The notes below the pieces were generated by a model, which saw only the letters and a program-made list of their open reading frames with translations, searched no databases and was not told the origin of the DNA. Positions 51,980 to 59,395 of a DNA stretch of 64,000 nucleotides are shown here, in pieces. The position numbers were made by a program, and so were the translations under genes. Numbering within the stretch: the stretch's first letter is position 1; each line of letters begins with the position of its first letter. The stretch lies in assembly GCA_964385635.1 (NCBI GenBank), contig CAYLPU010000009.1, positions 8,670 to 72,669 of the forward strand. Direction: 5' to 3'. The stretch is from CAYLPU01 sp964385635 (lineage in GTDB: Bacteria > Chloroflexota > Anaerolineae > B4-G1).

Positions 51980-53530
51980 ATGCCCGTTGATCCCAAGATC
52001 GAAAAATTACACCAGATGCGCGCTTCTGCCCGCCTGGGCGGCGGGCAGGCCCGCATTGACCGCCAGCACGCCCGTGGCAAAATGACCGCCCGCGAGCGGG
52101 TGGAGAAACTGCTCGACCCCGGCTCCTTCCGCGAACTGGATATGTTCGTCACCCACCGCGCCACCGGCTTCGGCGTGGAAAAGCAGAAACCCCTGGGGGA
52201 TAGCGTCGTCACCGGCTGGGGCACGATCAACGACCGCCTGGTCTACGTCTTCTCCCAGGACTTCACCGTCTTCGGCGGCAGCCTCTCCGAGGTTCACGCC
52301 GAGAAAGTGTGCAAGATCATGGACCTGGCGCTGAAGAACGGCGCGCCCGTCATCGGTCTCAACGACTCCGGCGGCGCTCGCATCCAGGAGGGAGTCGTCT
52401 CCCTGGCCGGATATGCCTACATCTTCCTGCGTAATGTCCTGGCCTCCGGCGTCATCCCCCAGATCTCGGCCATCCTCGGCCCATGCGCCGGGGGGGCTGT
52501 CTATTCCCCAGCGATGACCGACTTCACCCTGATGACCAAGGAGACCAGCCATATGTTCATCACCGGCCCGGAGGTCATCAAGGCGGTCACTCACGAGGAG
52601 GTGACGTTTGAGGAACTGGGCGGGGCGATGACGCACGCTTCCAAAAGCGGCGTGGCCCACTTCGCCGCCGAGAACGAGGAGCACTGCCTGGCCCTGGTCC
52701 GCCAACTCCTCAGTTACATGCCCCAGAATAACCTGGAAGACCCGCCCTTCGTCCCCAGCGTCGATCCCGCGGATCGTATGGACAAGGAACTGAAGGGCAT
52801 CATCCCGGACAGCCCCTCCAAAGCGTACGATATGAAAAACGTCATCCGGCACGTGGTGGACGATGGGCAGTTCCTGGAGGTTCACGAGCACTGGGCACAG
52901 AACATCGTCGTCGGCTTTGCCCGGATGGGCGGCTTCTCCGTCGGCATCGTGGCTCAGCAGCCGATGGCGTTGGCCGGGGTGCTGGACATCAATGCCTCCA
53001 GGAAGGGCGCCCGCTTCGTCCGCTTCTGCGACGCCTTTAACATTCCCATCATCACCTTCGAGGACGTGCCGGGCTTCCTGCCGGGGGTGGAACAGGAGCA
53101 CGGCGGGATCATCCTCAATGGAGCGAAACTCCTGTATGCCTACTGCGAGGCCACCGTCCCAAAGATCACCATCATCACCCGCAAGGCCTACGGTGGGGCC
53201 TACGACGTGATGAGTTCCAAGCACATCCGGGGCGACATCTCCTACGCCTGGCCCACGGCCGAGATCGCGGTGATGGGGCCGGATGGCGCGGTCAACATCG
53301 TCTTCCGCAAGGAGATCGCCGCCGCCGAGGACCCAGAGGCGGAACGGGAGCGATTAGTACAGGAGTACCGGGAGCAGTTCGCCAATCCCTACATCGCCGC
53401 CGCCCGGGGCTACGTTGACGACGTCATCGAGCCCCAGAAGACCCGCCCCCGTCTCATTGAGGCGCTGAAGATGCTGCAGAACAAGCGTGATACGAATCCG
53501 CCGAAGAAGCATGGGAATATTCCGCTGTGA
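51980..53530 (+). CDS. mmdA: Methylmalonyl-CoA/propionyl-CoA carboxyltransferase subunit (12S-like, MmdA/PccB)
   Basis: 516 residues, the normal family length. ARLGGGQARIDRQHARGKMT begins the carboxyltransferase N domain, GLNDSGGARIQEGVVSLAGY and GPCAGGAVYSPAMTDFTLM form the CoA oxyanion-hole region. VGIVAQQPMALAGVLDINAS with FVRFCDAFNIPIITFEDVPG and ITRKAYGGAYDVMSSKHIRG form the C domain. It moves a carboxyl group between methylmalonyl-CoA and biotin. The 5S-like and biotin-carrier genes downstream suggest a transcarboxylase making propionyl-CoA and oxaloacetate. No biotin carboxylase or membrane decarboxylase subunit is nearby. Confidence 0.92.
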   Translation: MPVDPKIEKLHQMRASARLGGGQARIDRQHARGKMTARERVEKLLDPGSFRELDMFVTHRATGFGVEKQKPLGDSVVTGWGTINDRLVYVFSQDFTVFGGSLSEVHAEKVCKIMDLALKNGAPVIGLNDSGGARIQEGVVSLAGYAYIFLRNVLASGVIPQISAILGPCAGGAVYSPAMTDFTLMTKETSHMFITGPEVIKAVTHEEVTFEELGGAMTHASKSGVAHFAAENEEHCLALVRQLLSYMPQNNLEDPPFVPSVDPADRMDKELKGIIPDSPSKAYDMKNVIRHVVDDGQFLEVHEHWAQNIVVGFARMGGFSVGIVAQQPMALAGVLDINASRKGARFVRFCDAFNIPIITFEDVPGFLPGVEQEHGGIILNGAKLLYAYCEATVPKITIITRKAYGGAYDVMSSKHIRGDISYAWPTAEIAVMGPDGAVNIVFRKEIAAAEDPEAERERLVQEYREQFANPYIAAARGYVDDVIEPQKTRPRLIEALKMLQNKRDTNPPKKHGNIPL

Positions 53531-53578
53531 ATGACAAATGAACAAATCTCAAACTTCAAAAACAGATCCGGGGAGAGT

Positions 53579-53899
53579 ATGATGGAACGGAAAAGAAGTA
53601 TCGCTGAGGTGGCTTCTCAATTGACGGAACCGTTCAAGCACATCGTCGTCGGACAGGTGGACGACTACTGCGCCTACCTGACCCGTATCCAAGGCTCCTA
53701 CCTCTTCCACCAGCACGCCAAGGACGAGATGTACCTGGTGTTGGAGGGAGAGATTGGGGTGGACTACGCCGATGGCACTAGCGTCACCCTGGGCCAGGGG
53801 GAGAGCCTGGTCGTGCGGGCGGGGGAGAAGCACCGCTCCCGGTCGGAGCAGGGGGCGTTGGTGCTGATGTTCAAAGCCAGAGACCTCTTCGCGGAATAG
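53579..53899 (+). CDS. Cupin-domain protein
   Basis: 106 residues from the first of two consecutive ATG codons after GGGGAGAG. The small beta-barrel has motif 1 YLFHQHAKDEMYLVLEGEIG, which supplies two histidines and a glutamate for metal. Motif 2 follows, with VRAGEKHRSRSEQG. Such single-domain cupins are isomerases, oxygenases or sensors; no substrate is evident. An in-frame ATG further upstream (53531) lies in ATGACAAATGAAC-type intergenic repeat and is rejected. Its last bases (GCGGAATAG) are identical to the unit boundary of the adjoining tandem array. Confidence 0.8.
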   Translation: MMERKRSIAEVASQLTEPFKHIVVGQVDDYCAYLTRIQGSYLFHQHAKDEMYLVLEGEIGVDYADGTSVTLGQGESLVVRAGEKHRSRSEQGALVLMFKARDLFAE

Positions 53900-54343
53900 A
53901 ACACGGATCAGCAGGATTAGCGGATCAGAACAAATCAGACAATCCTGCCCATCTGTGTTCTAAACACAGACTATGGCAAAGCGGAGTAGAACACGGATAG
54001 GCAGGATTAGCGGATCAGAACAAATCAGACAATCCTGCCCATCTGTGTTCTGAACACAGACTATGGCAAAGCGGAATAGAACACGGATCAGCAGGATTAG
54101 CGGATCAGAACAAATCAGACAATCCTGCCCATCTGTGTTCTAAACNNNNNNNNNNNNNNNNNNNNNNNNNNNNNNNNNNNNNNNNNNNNNNNNNNNNNNN
54201 NNNNNNNNNNNNNNNNNNNNNNNNNNNNNNNNNNNNNNNNNNNNNTGTGTTCTAAACACAGACTATGGCAAAGCGGAGTAGAACACGGATAGGCAGGATT
54301 TACGGATCAGAACAGATCAGATAATCCTGCTCATCCGTGTTCT
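53897..54343. repeat. 90-bp tandem repeat array with internal hairpins, broken by an assembly gap
   Basis: Units begin at 53897, 53987 and 54077, exactly 90 bp apart. After the gap a further partial unit is followed by a diverged last unit at 54279-54343. Each unit contains AGAACACGGAT...AGCAGGATT mirrored by AATCCTGCCCATCTGTGTTCT, a long hairpin. Units differ at only a few positions (such as GATCAGC or GATAGGC). There are no variable spacers, so it is not a CRISPR. The true copy number is unknown because of the gap. Nothing else is coded between the cupin and the GxxExxY gene. Confidence 0.92.
54146..54245. other. Assembly gap (100 N)
   Basis: Exactly 100 undetermined bases, the conventional placeholder for a gap of unknown length, inside the tandem array. 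Confidence 0.99.
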
Positions 54344-54354
54344 GAGGATCACCC

Positions 54355-55155
54355 ATGATCAAATTACTACACAAAAAGACCACCGGCACCATCATCGGCG
54401 TCTACTACAACGTCTACAACGGCACCGGGCGTACCTACCCCGAGTACATCTACGAGAACGCTATGATAGGCGACTTGCGAGCACTGCACATTCCGTGCCG
54501 ACAGCAAGACGAATACCAGGTCTTCTATAAAGACAGACTCGTCGGCGTGCAGCGGCTCGACCTGTTCGTTGCGAGCGAAGTTGGCGTCGAACTCAAGGTT
54601 ATGCCCATCCTGACCAGAATCCATAAAGCGCAGACCATCTCGTACCTCAAAGTCACCGGCAAGCAAGTGGGGCTACTGTTCAATTTCGGCAGCCATGAAC
54701 CAGAATTCGAACGGCTCTACTTCGACCCCCGTCCGCCGCAGAATGACCCGGACGCAGCTATCCGCGCCCTGCCCAAGTTTCCCGACTCCTACCTCACGCC
54801 AGAACTCAGCTACGCCATCGTCGGTGGGCTGTTCGAGGTCCATTCTACCCTGGGACCAGGGTTCATCCACCGCATCTACGCCAATGCTTGCTACCACGAA
54901 CTGCGACTACGCGGACTGGAGGTGTACGCACGAAAGAAATACCAGATCATCTACGGCAACCGTCCTGTCGGTGAGATCAAGTTTGGACACCTGCGCGTCG
55001 GTGACTCTGTGTTCGTTTTTCCCGTTGCCGTGCAAGACATCAACGACGTCCGTATCAACAATCTCAAAGACTGGATGCGTGTTCAGAATGTCCCTCTGGG
55101 AATCCTGGCAAACTTCTACGACACCAACCTACGCCCAGTCGTGTTACGAATCTGA
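54355..55155 (+). CDS. GxxExxY-family protein with two fused copies
   Basis: 266 residues. The N-terminal half has GRTYPEYIYENAM in place of GxxExxY, RLDLFVASEVGVELKVMPIL (PD-(D/E)XK-like core) and QTISYLKVTGKQVGLLFNFG. The C-terminal half repeats the plan: GGLFEVHSTLGPGFIHRIYA, QIIYGNRPVGEIKFGHLRVG and VPLGILANFYDTNLRPVVLR. Both copies depart from the canonical glutamate, so nuclease activity is uncertain. The gene is enclosed by CACGGAT/ATCCGTG repeats and splits the carboxyltransferase operon. The function of the family is unknown. Confidence 0.78.
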   Translation: MIKLLHKKTTGTIIGVYYNVYNGTGRTYPEYIYENAMIGDLRALHIPCRQQDEYQVFYKDRLVGVQRLDLFVASEVGVELKVMPILTRIHKAQTISYLKVTGKQVGLLFNFGSHEPEFERLYFDPRPPQNDPDAAIRALPKFPDSYLTPELSYAIVGGLFEVHSTLGPGFIHRIYANACYHELRLRGLEVYARKKYQIIYGNRPVGEIKFGHLRVGDSVFVFPVAVQDINDVRINNLKDWMRVQNVPLGILANFYDTNLRPVVLRI

Positions 55156-55156
55156 T

Positions 55157-55181
55157 CCACAAATCCCGCTAATCCGTGTTC
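55157..55181. repeat. Half-element of the CACGGAT/ATCCGTG repeat after the GxxExxY gene
   Basis: CACAAATCCCGCTAATCCGTGTTCT matches the right-hand arm of the upstream tandem unit (base run 54320-54343 type). It ends immediately before the TTGGAGGAA ribosome-binding site of the 5S-like gene. Confidence 0.65.
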
Positions 55182-55192
55182 TTGGAGGAAAT

Positions 55193-56707
55193 ATGACCAA
55201 CCCTCTGAAAATCTGCGACCTGATGCTCCGCGACGGCCACCAATCGCTCTTGGCCACCCGCATGCGTACCGACGATATGCTGCCCATCGCCGAGAAGATT
55301 GACCAGGTGGGCTACTGGGCAGTGGAGATGTGGGGCGGCGCGACCTTCGACTCCGCCATGCGCTTCTTGGACGAGAACCCCTGGGACCGCATTCGCCGCC
55401 TGAAAGCGCTGATGCCCAACACCCCATTTTTGATGCTCTTGCGCGGTCAGAACGTCGTCGGCTACAAACACTACCCCGACGACGTGCTGGAGCGTTTCAT
55501 CGTCCACGCCCACGCCGATGGCATAAACATCTTCCGCATCTTTGACGCGCTCAACGACGTGCGCAACATGCGCAAGGCGATGGAGGTCGTCAAGCGGGAG
55601 GGAGCCCACGTCCAGGCATCCATCTGCTACACCATCGGCCCGCCCTACGACCTGGACTACTTCGTCACGACCGCCAGTCAACTGGCTCGTTTGGGCGCCG
55701 ACTCTATCTGCATCAAGGATATGGCCGGCCTCATTACTCCCTACGTTGCCTATGAACTGGTCATGCGACTCAGGACAGACGTCGGCCTGCCGGTGCACCT
55801 CCACTCCCACTCCACCAGCGGCATGGCGACGGCGGCGCTCCTCAAGGCCGTCGAGGCTGGAGTGGACATCGTGGACACTGCCATCTCGGCTCTTTCGGGG
55901 ATGACCTCACACCCGCCGACCGAGTCCATTGTGGCGACGCTGGCTGGCACCGAGCGAGACGCTGGCTTCGACCTCAACCTGCTGGCCGAGATCGCCGCCT
56001 ACTTCGCCGAGGTGCGCAAGAAGTACGCCCGGTTCGAAAGTGGGATGAAGGGGGCGGACGTGCGCGTCTTACAATATCAGATCCCTGGCGGGATGCTCTC
56101 CAACCTGGTGTCGCAGTTACGGGGGCAGAACGCCGAGGACAAGTACGAGGAGGTGCTGGCGGAGGTTCCCCGGGTGCGGGCAGAACTGGGCTATCCGCCG
56201 CTGGTCACGCCATCCAGCCAACTGGTCGGCACCCAGGCGACGCTCAACGTCGTGCTTGGCGAACGGTACAAGATCATTCCCGAAGAGGTCAGGCAGTACA
56301 TCCGGGGATACTACGGCCGTCCGCCAGCCCCCATCGACCCCGAGATAAAGCGGCTGGCCATCGGCGACGAGGAGCCGATTGACTGCCGACCTGCCGACCT
56401 GATCCCGCCGGGGATGGAGAAGGCGCAAGAGGAGATCGGCGACCTGGCGCGGGACGAAGAGGACGTGATCTCCCACGCCCTGTTCCCCCAGGTGGCCCGG
56501 CCCTTCCTGGAGCGCCACGCCCGGGGCGGCGGTGGGAAAGAACCGGTAGCGGCCGCGGTCGCCGGGCTGTTACTCAAGCGGCTGGAGGAACAGGCCGCTG
56601 CTATGGCCACACCCGCTGGGCCGACCGTCTCCCCCTGGAAGGTCGCCTGGCGGCCAGGGGCAGGCCGCTGGACCGGGCTGATTGACGGTGCGGGAGGGAT
56701 GAGGTAA
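55193..56707 (+). CDS. Biotin-dependent carboxyltransferase, 5S/PycB/OadA-like
   Basis: 504 residues from the ATG after GGAGGAA. LKICDLMLRDGHQSLLATRM is the HMGL-like TIM-barrel start with metal-binding D. EMWGGATFDSAMRFLDENPW, KDMAGLITPYVAYEL (carbamylated lysine region) and HLHSHSTSGMATAALLKAVE (metal histidines) follow. The C-terminal half is the PYC_OADA conserved domain (PGGMLSNLVSQLR). It transfers carboxyl groups between biotin and pyruvate/oxaloacetate. Unlike OadA it has no attached biotin domain, which is a separate protein (56827). With the 12S-like subunit this fits transcarboxylase. A much longer frame upstream overlaps the GxxExxY gene in another frame and is rejected. Confidence 0.92.
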   Translation: MTNPLKICDLMLRDGHQSLLATRMRTDDMLPIAEKIDQVGYWAVEMWGGATFDSAMRFLDENPWDRIRRLKALMPNTPFLMLLRGQNVVGYKHYPDDVLERFIVHAHADGINIFRIFDALNDVRNMRKAMEVVKREGAHVQASICYTIGPPYDLDYFVTTASQLARLGADSICIKDMAGLITPYVAYELVMRLRTDVGLPVHLHSHSTSGMATAALLKAVEAGVDIVDTAISALSGMTSHPPTESIVATLAGTERDAGFDLNLLAEIAAYFAEVRKKYARFESGMKGADVRVLQYQIPGGMLSNLVSQLRGQNAEDKYEEVLAEVPRVRAELGYPPLVTPSSQLVGTQATLNVVLGERYKIIPEEVRQYIRGYYGRPPAPIDPEIKRLAIGDEEPIDCRPADLIPPGMEKAQEEIGDLARDEEDVISHALFPQVARPFLERHARGGGGKEPVAAAVAGLLLKRLEEQAAAMATPAGPTVSPWKVAWRPGAGRWTGLIDGAGGMR

Positions 56708-56830
56708 ATGATCCACCTCATCCGGGAACGTGCCACATCGGAGCAGTTGGCCGAAATGTTAGATGTCCTTACCCGGCGAGTGTTGGAGATGTCCGGCCTG
56801 CTGATTGAAAAGGGAGGGAATGCAGAGTGA
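56708..56830 (+). CDS. Small protein (40 aa) between 5S-like and biotin-carrier genes
   Basis: The ATG directly follows the TAA of the 5S-like gene, and its TGA overlaps the GTG of the biotin-carrier gene (GTGA), so the frame is tightly coupled to both. The sequence starts MIHLIRERATSEQLAEMLDV and ends LIEKGGNAE; it is helical and soluble. The IxLIRExATSEQLAExLxVL pattern recalls the epsilon subunits of acyl-CoA carboxylases and the small MmdE-type subunit of methylmalonyl-CoA decarboxylase, but the similarity is weak. The gene arrangement is seen; the subunit role is inference. Confidence 0.65.
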   Translation: MIHLIRERATSEQLAEMLDVLTRRVLEMSGLLIEKGGNAE

Positions 56831-57324
56831 AGCAAGAATTCACCCTGACGCTCAACAACGTCGAATACCCGGTGGTCGCAGAGGGCGACACCATCACTGT
56901 CAACGGACGTCCTTTCACCGTCGAGGTAGCCGACGACGGCACGGTACTGGTGGACGGTATCGTCTACGACGTCGCGCTGGAGGGAGAGACAGCGACCGTG
57001 GGCGGGGAGTCCTACGCAATGCTGGTGAGCGGGCTGATGGTGGCAGCCGCTGCCCCTTCTCCCACCACACCCGGCCCTGCCACACTCCCCGCTGCTGAGG
57101 CTGGCGCTGGCGCGGTTCTGGCCATCATGCCAGGCAAGATCATCCGCGTGATGGTGGAACCGGACCAGGAAGTCCAGGAAGGCGACCCTGTCTGCGTGCT
57201 GGAGGCAATGAAAATGGAGAACGAACTCCATGCCCGCCAGGGCGGCACCGTGCGAGCGGTGCACGTGAAGCCAGGGGATGACGTGGAGAAGGACGAAGTG
57301 CTGGTGGAGATCGAGCATGCGTGA
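56827..57324 (+). CDS. Biotin carboxyl carrier protein (1.3S-like)
   Basis: 165 residues from GTG. The C-terminal biotinyl domain (about 95-165) has VLEAMKMENELHA, with biotin attached to lysine 129. The N-terminal 65 residues form a beta-rich region with repeated VDG/VNG turns (YPVVAEGDTITVNGRPFTVE) that may dock onto the carboxyltransferases. An Ala/Pro linker (about 74-92) joins them. It shuttles carboxyl groups between the 12S-like and 5S-like subunits. It overlaps the small gene before it and the decarboxylase gene after it. Confidence 0.92.
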   Translation: MKQEFTLTLNNVEYPVVAEGDTITVNGRPFTVEVADDGTVLVDGIVYDVALEGETATVGGESYAMLVSGLMVAAAAPSPTTPGPATLPAAEAGAGAVLAIMPGKIIRVMVEPDQEVQEGDPVCVLEAMKMENELHARQGGTVRAVHVKPGDDVEKDEVLVEIEHA

Positions 57325-58009
57325 CTTCCGGGCAAATCCTCCTCTCCGACTCGCACGCGGCGCCGGGAAAGAACTGGTCGCCGCCGGAATCCCTCTCATC
57401 CTCGCCCTGGTCGCGGCCACCATCTGGCCTGGTCTCTATACCTTCCTCCTGGCAGGGCTGCTGACCGCCATCTTCGCCCTTCTCCTATACTTCCTCCGCG
57501 ACCCGGAACGCGCCACACCGATGGGAGAGGGGCTATTCCTGGCCCCAGCCGACGGGCGAGTGGTAGAGGTGAAGCAGGTGTACGAGCCCCGCTTCCTGGA
57601 AGGAAAAGCGGTAAAAATCGGCATCTTTATGTCTCTTCTCGACGTACACGTCAATCGAGCACCAGCGGAGGGACAGGTGATCCTGGTGGAACACGTCGCT
57701 GGCAAGTTCCTTCAGGCCTTCCGGCCCGAGGCATCAGAGGTTAACGAGCACAACCTCATCGGCCTGGAGGGTCGTTATGGAAGAGTGTTAGTCAAGCAAG
57801 TCGCTGGCATCATGGCACGCCGGATCGCCTGCTGGGTGCACCCTGGTCAGAGACTGCAGGCTGGAGAGCGGCTGGGGGTAATCAAGTTCGGCTCGCGGGT
57901 GGATCTGTACCTGCCGCCAGGAGCGGAGCCGGCCATCCGGGTGGGAGATCGGACTCGGGCGGGGATGACTGTGGTCGCGCGATGGAAGAAGAGAGGAGAA
58001 ATCGAATGA
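57317..58009 (+). CDS. psd: Phosphatidylserine decarboxylase proenzyme (PSD-A type)
   Basis: 230 residues. Two N-terminal hydrophobic segments (about 25-60) precede the catalytic domain FLAPADGRVVEVKQVYEPRF, IFMSLLDVHVNRAPAEGQVI and ARRIACWVHPGQRLQAGERL. The self-cleavage motif lies in FGSRVDLYLPPG, where cleavage at G-S forms the pyruvoyl group. The short length is that of the PSD-A subfamily. It converts phosphatidylserine to phosphatidylethanolamine and is followed with an ATGA overlap by phosphatidylserine synthase. Confidence 0.92.
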   Translation: MRDFRANPPLRLARGAGKELVAAGIPLILALVAATIWPGLYTFLLAGLLTAIFALLLYFLRDPERATPMGEGLFLAPADGRVVEVKQVYEPRFLEGKAVKIGIFMSLLDVHVNRAPAEGQVILVEHVAGKFLQAFRPEASEVNEHNLIGLEGRYGRVLVKQVAGIMARRIACWVHPGQRLQAGERLGVIKFGSRVDLYLPPGAEPAIRVGDRTRAGMTVVARWKKRGEIE

Positions 58010-58701
58010 AAGATTCACTACGCAGGCTGCTGCCCAACCTGATCACCTTCTCCAGTCTGGTCTGTGCTTTTTCAGCCGTGGTGCTGGCTATGCACGAGAA
58101 TCTGATGGCATCTGGTGTCTGTATCCTGGCCGGCTATCTGCTGGACGCCCTGGACGGCGGAGTAGCACGGCGACTGGGAGTTACCAGCGCCTTCGGCCTG
58201 CAACTGGATTCCCTGGTCGACATCGTCACCTTTGGAGTTGCCCCCAGCGCACTGGTCTACCAGTACTTACGGCAACTGTCTCTCAGCCCGGCAATCGTGT
58301 GGGGTGTGTGTGTAGGGTACATGATCGGCGGAGCCTTCCGGCTGGCCCGCTTCAACCTCCTACCCTCAAAGCACTCCCACAGCGAGAGCGTGGGTCTCAC
58401 CATCTCCACCTCTGGGGCGACCCTGGCGCTCAGTGTGCTCTCCAACTGCACGTACGACCACCGGCTGATCCCCGCTGCTGTCTTCCCAGCGCTGGTGGTG
58501 GCCTTGACCCTGCTGATGATGAGCCGCATCCGATACCCGGCGCTGGCCTCCGTTTTTCAGCGACGCTGGGTGAGCGTAGCGGGGCTAGGCGCCGCAGCCG
58601 CGATGGCGGTCTGGCTCTCCCCCCAACTGGTCTGGTTCGGCCTGACCGGAGGTTACGTCTCCTTTGGCCTGGTCCGAGCCGTCTATGCCCTGCTTCGTTG
58701 A
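58006..58701 (+). CDS. pssA: CDP-diacylglycerol-serine O-phosphatidyltransferase
   Basis: 231 residues; the ATG overlaps the previous TGA. The CDP-alcohol phosphotransferase motif reads DALDGGVARRLGVTSAFGLQ followed by LDSLVD, with all conserved aspartates. About six to seven hydrophobic helices are present, and RLARFNLL follows as in PssA type II enzymes. It makes phosphatidylserine, the substrate of the neighbouring decarboxylase. The pair therefore supplies phosphatidylethanolamine. Confidence 0.93.
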   Translation: MKDSLRRLLPNLITFSSLVCAFSAVVLAMHENLMASGVCILAGYLLDALDGGVARRLGVTSAFGLQLDSLVDIVTFGVAPSALVYQYLRQLSLSPAIVWGVCVGYMIGGAFRLARFNLLPSKHSHSESVGLTISTSGATLALSVLSNCTYDHRLIPAAVFPALVVALTLLMMSRIRYPALASVFQRRWVSVAGLGAAAAMAVWLSPQLVWFGLTGGYVSFGLVRAVYALLR

Positions 58702-58711
58702 GTAAGGAAAC

Positions 58712-59386
58712 TTGAAGATCACACTCTCGCACCGTCTCCAGGGCTGGGGTCTCTCCACTTACGCTGAGTTGGTCTGGCGCACCGCCCGTTACCGTATAGA
58801 GGGACAGGAGCACGTGGACCGGACCCACGCCTCTGGACGCCCTCTCATCATCGCCGCCTGGCACGGGATGACGATGATGCTCGTGGGCTACATTGCCGCC
58901 CAAGAGGATCCCAGCGAGTATGTACTGGTCGTGCCCGACGACCCCAGGGGAGCAGTTCTGAGCGTCTGGGCGCGACGATTGGGCGCTACCCCCTTCGCCG
59001 TCTCAATGAAAGCCGACTCGATGGTAGCGGCCCGCCGCCTGCTAGCGCTGATCCGCCAGATGCAGCAGGGAAAGAACCTCTGCCTCAATCCCGATGGCCC
59101 TTATGGCCCCTCCCACGAGCCCAAAGGGGGGGTGGTATTCATCGCCCGCAAGGCCGGAGCACTGATCGTCCCGGCCGGGGCCTTCACCACCACCGGCATC
59201 CGCCTCCCACGCTGGGACCGATACGTTATCCCTTTTCCTTTCAGCCGTATCACGATCGTCCTGGGGGAGCCACTGGAGGTGCGCCCGGAAGACGATCCAG
59301 ACCAGATGCGAGCAATAGTGCGGGAGAGGCTAAACGAGGTAGAAAGAACAGCAGAGGCATTGCACTGCGAAGCAAACCATGCATAA
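58712..59386 (+). CDS. DUF374 lysophospholipid acyltransferase-like protein
   Basis: 224 residues from a TTG preceded by TAAGGAAA; no earlier ATG fits. IIAAWHGMTMMLVGY carries the DUF374 histidine block, and LNPDGPYGPSHEPKGGVVFI and AGALIVPAGAFTTTGIRLPR are the conserved motifs of the LPLAT superfamily. It would acylate a lysophospholipid or a related lipid at the membrane. It ends the phospholipid cluster and is convergent with the MerR-type gene, with only 9 bases between them. Confidence 0.85.
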   Translation: MKITLSHRLQGWGLSTYAELVWRTARYRIEGQEHVDRTHASGRPLIIAAWHGMTMMLVGYIAAQEDPSEYVLVVPDDPRGAVLSVWARRLGATPFAVSMKADSMVAARRLLALIRQMQQGKNLCLNPDGPYGPSHEPKGGVVFIARKAGALIVPAGAFTTTGIRLPRWDRYVIPFPFSRITIVLGEPLEVRPEDDPDQMRAIVRERLNEVERTAEALHCEANHA

Positions 59387-59395
59387 CCCTCCGGC

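Noticed and set aside
52007..53224. 405-codon open frame antisense to the 12S-like carboxyltransferase gene
   Set aside because: It is a compositional shadow; the sense frame is a full-length, highly conserved enzyme.
53897..54343. Possible CRISPR array
   Set aside because: The units are contiguous 90-bp tandem repeats without variable spacers, and no cas genes are present.
54695..55192. Long N-terminal extension of the 5S-like gene
   Set aside because: It overlaps the GxxExxY gene in another frame; the ATG at 55193 follows GGAGGAA and matches the family start.
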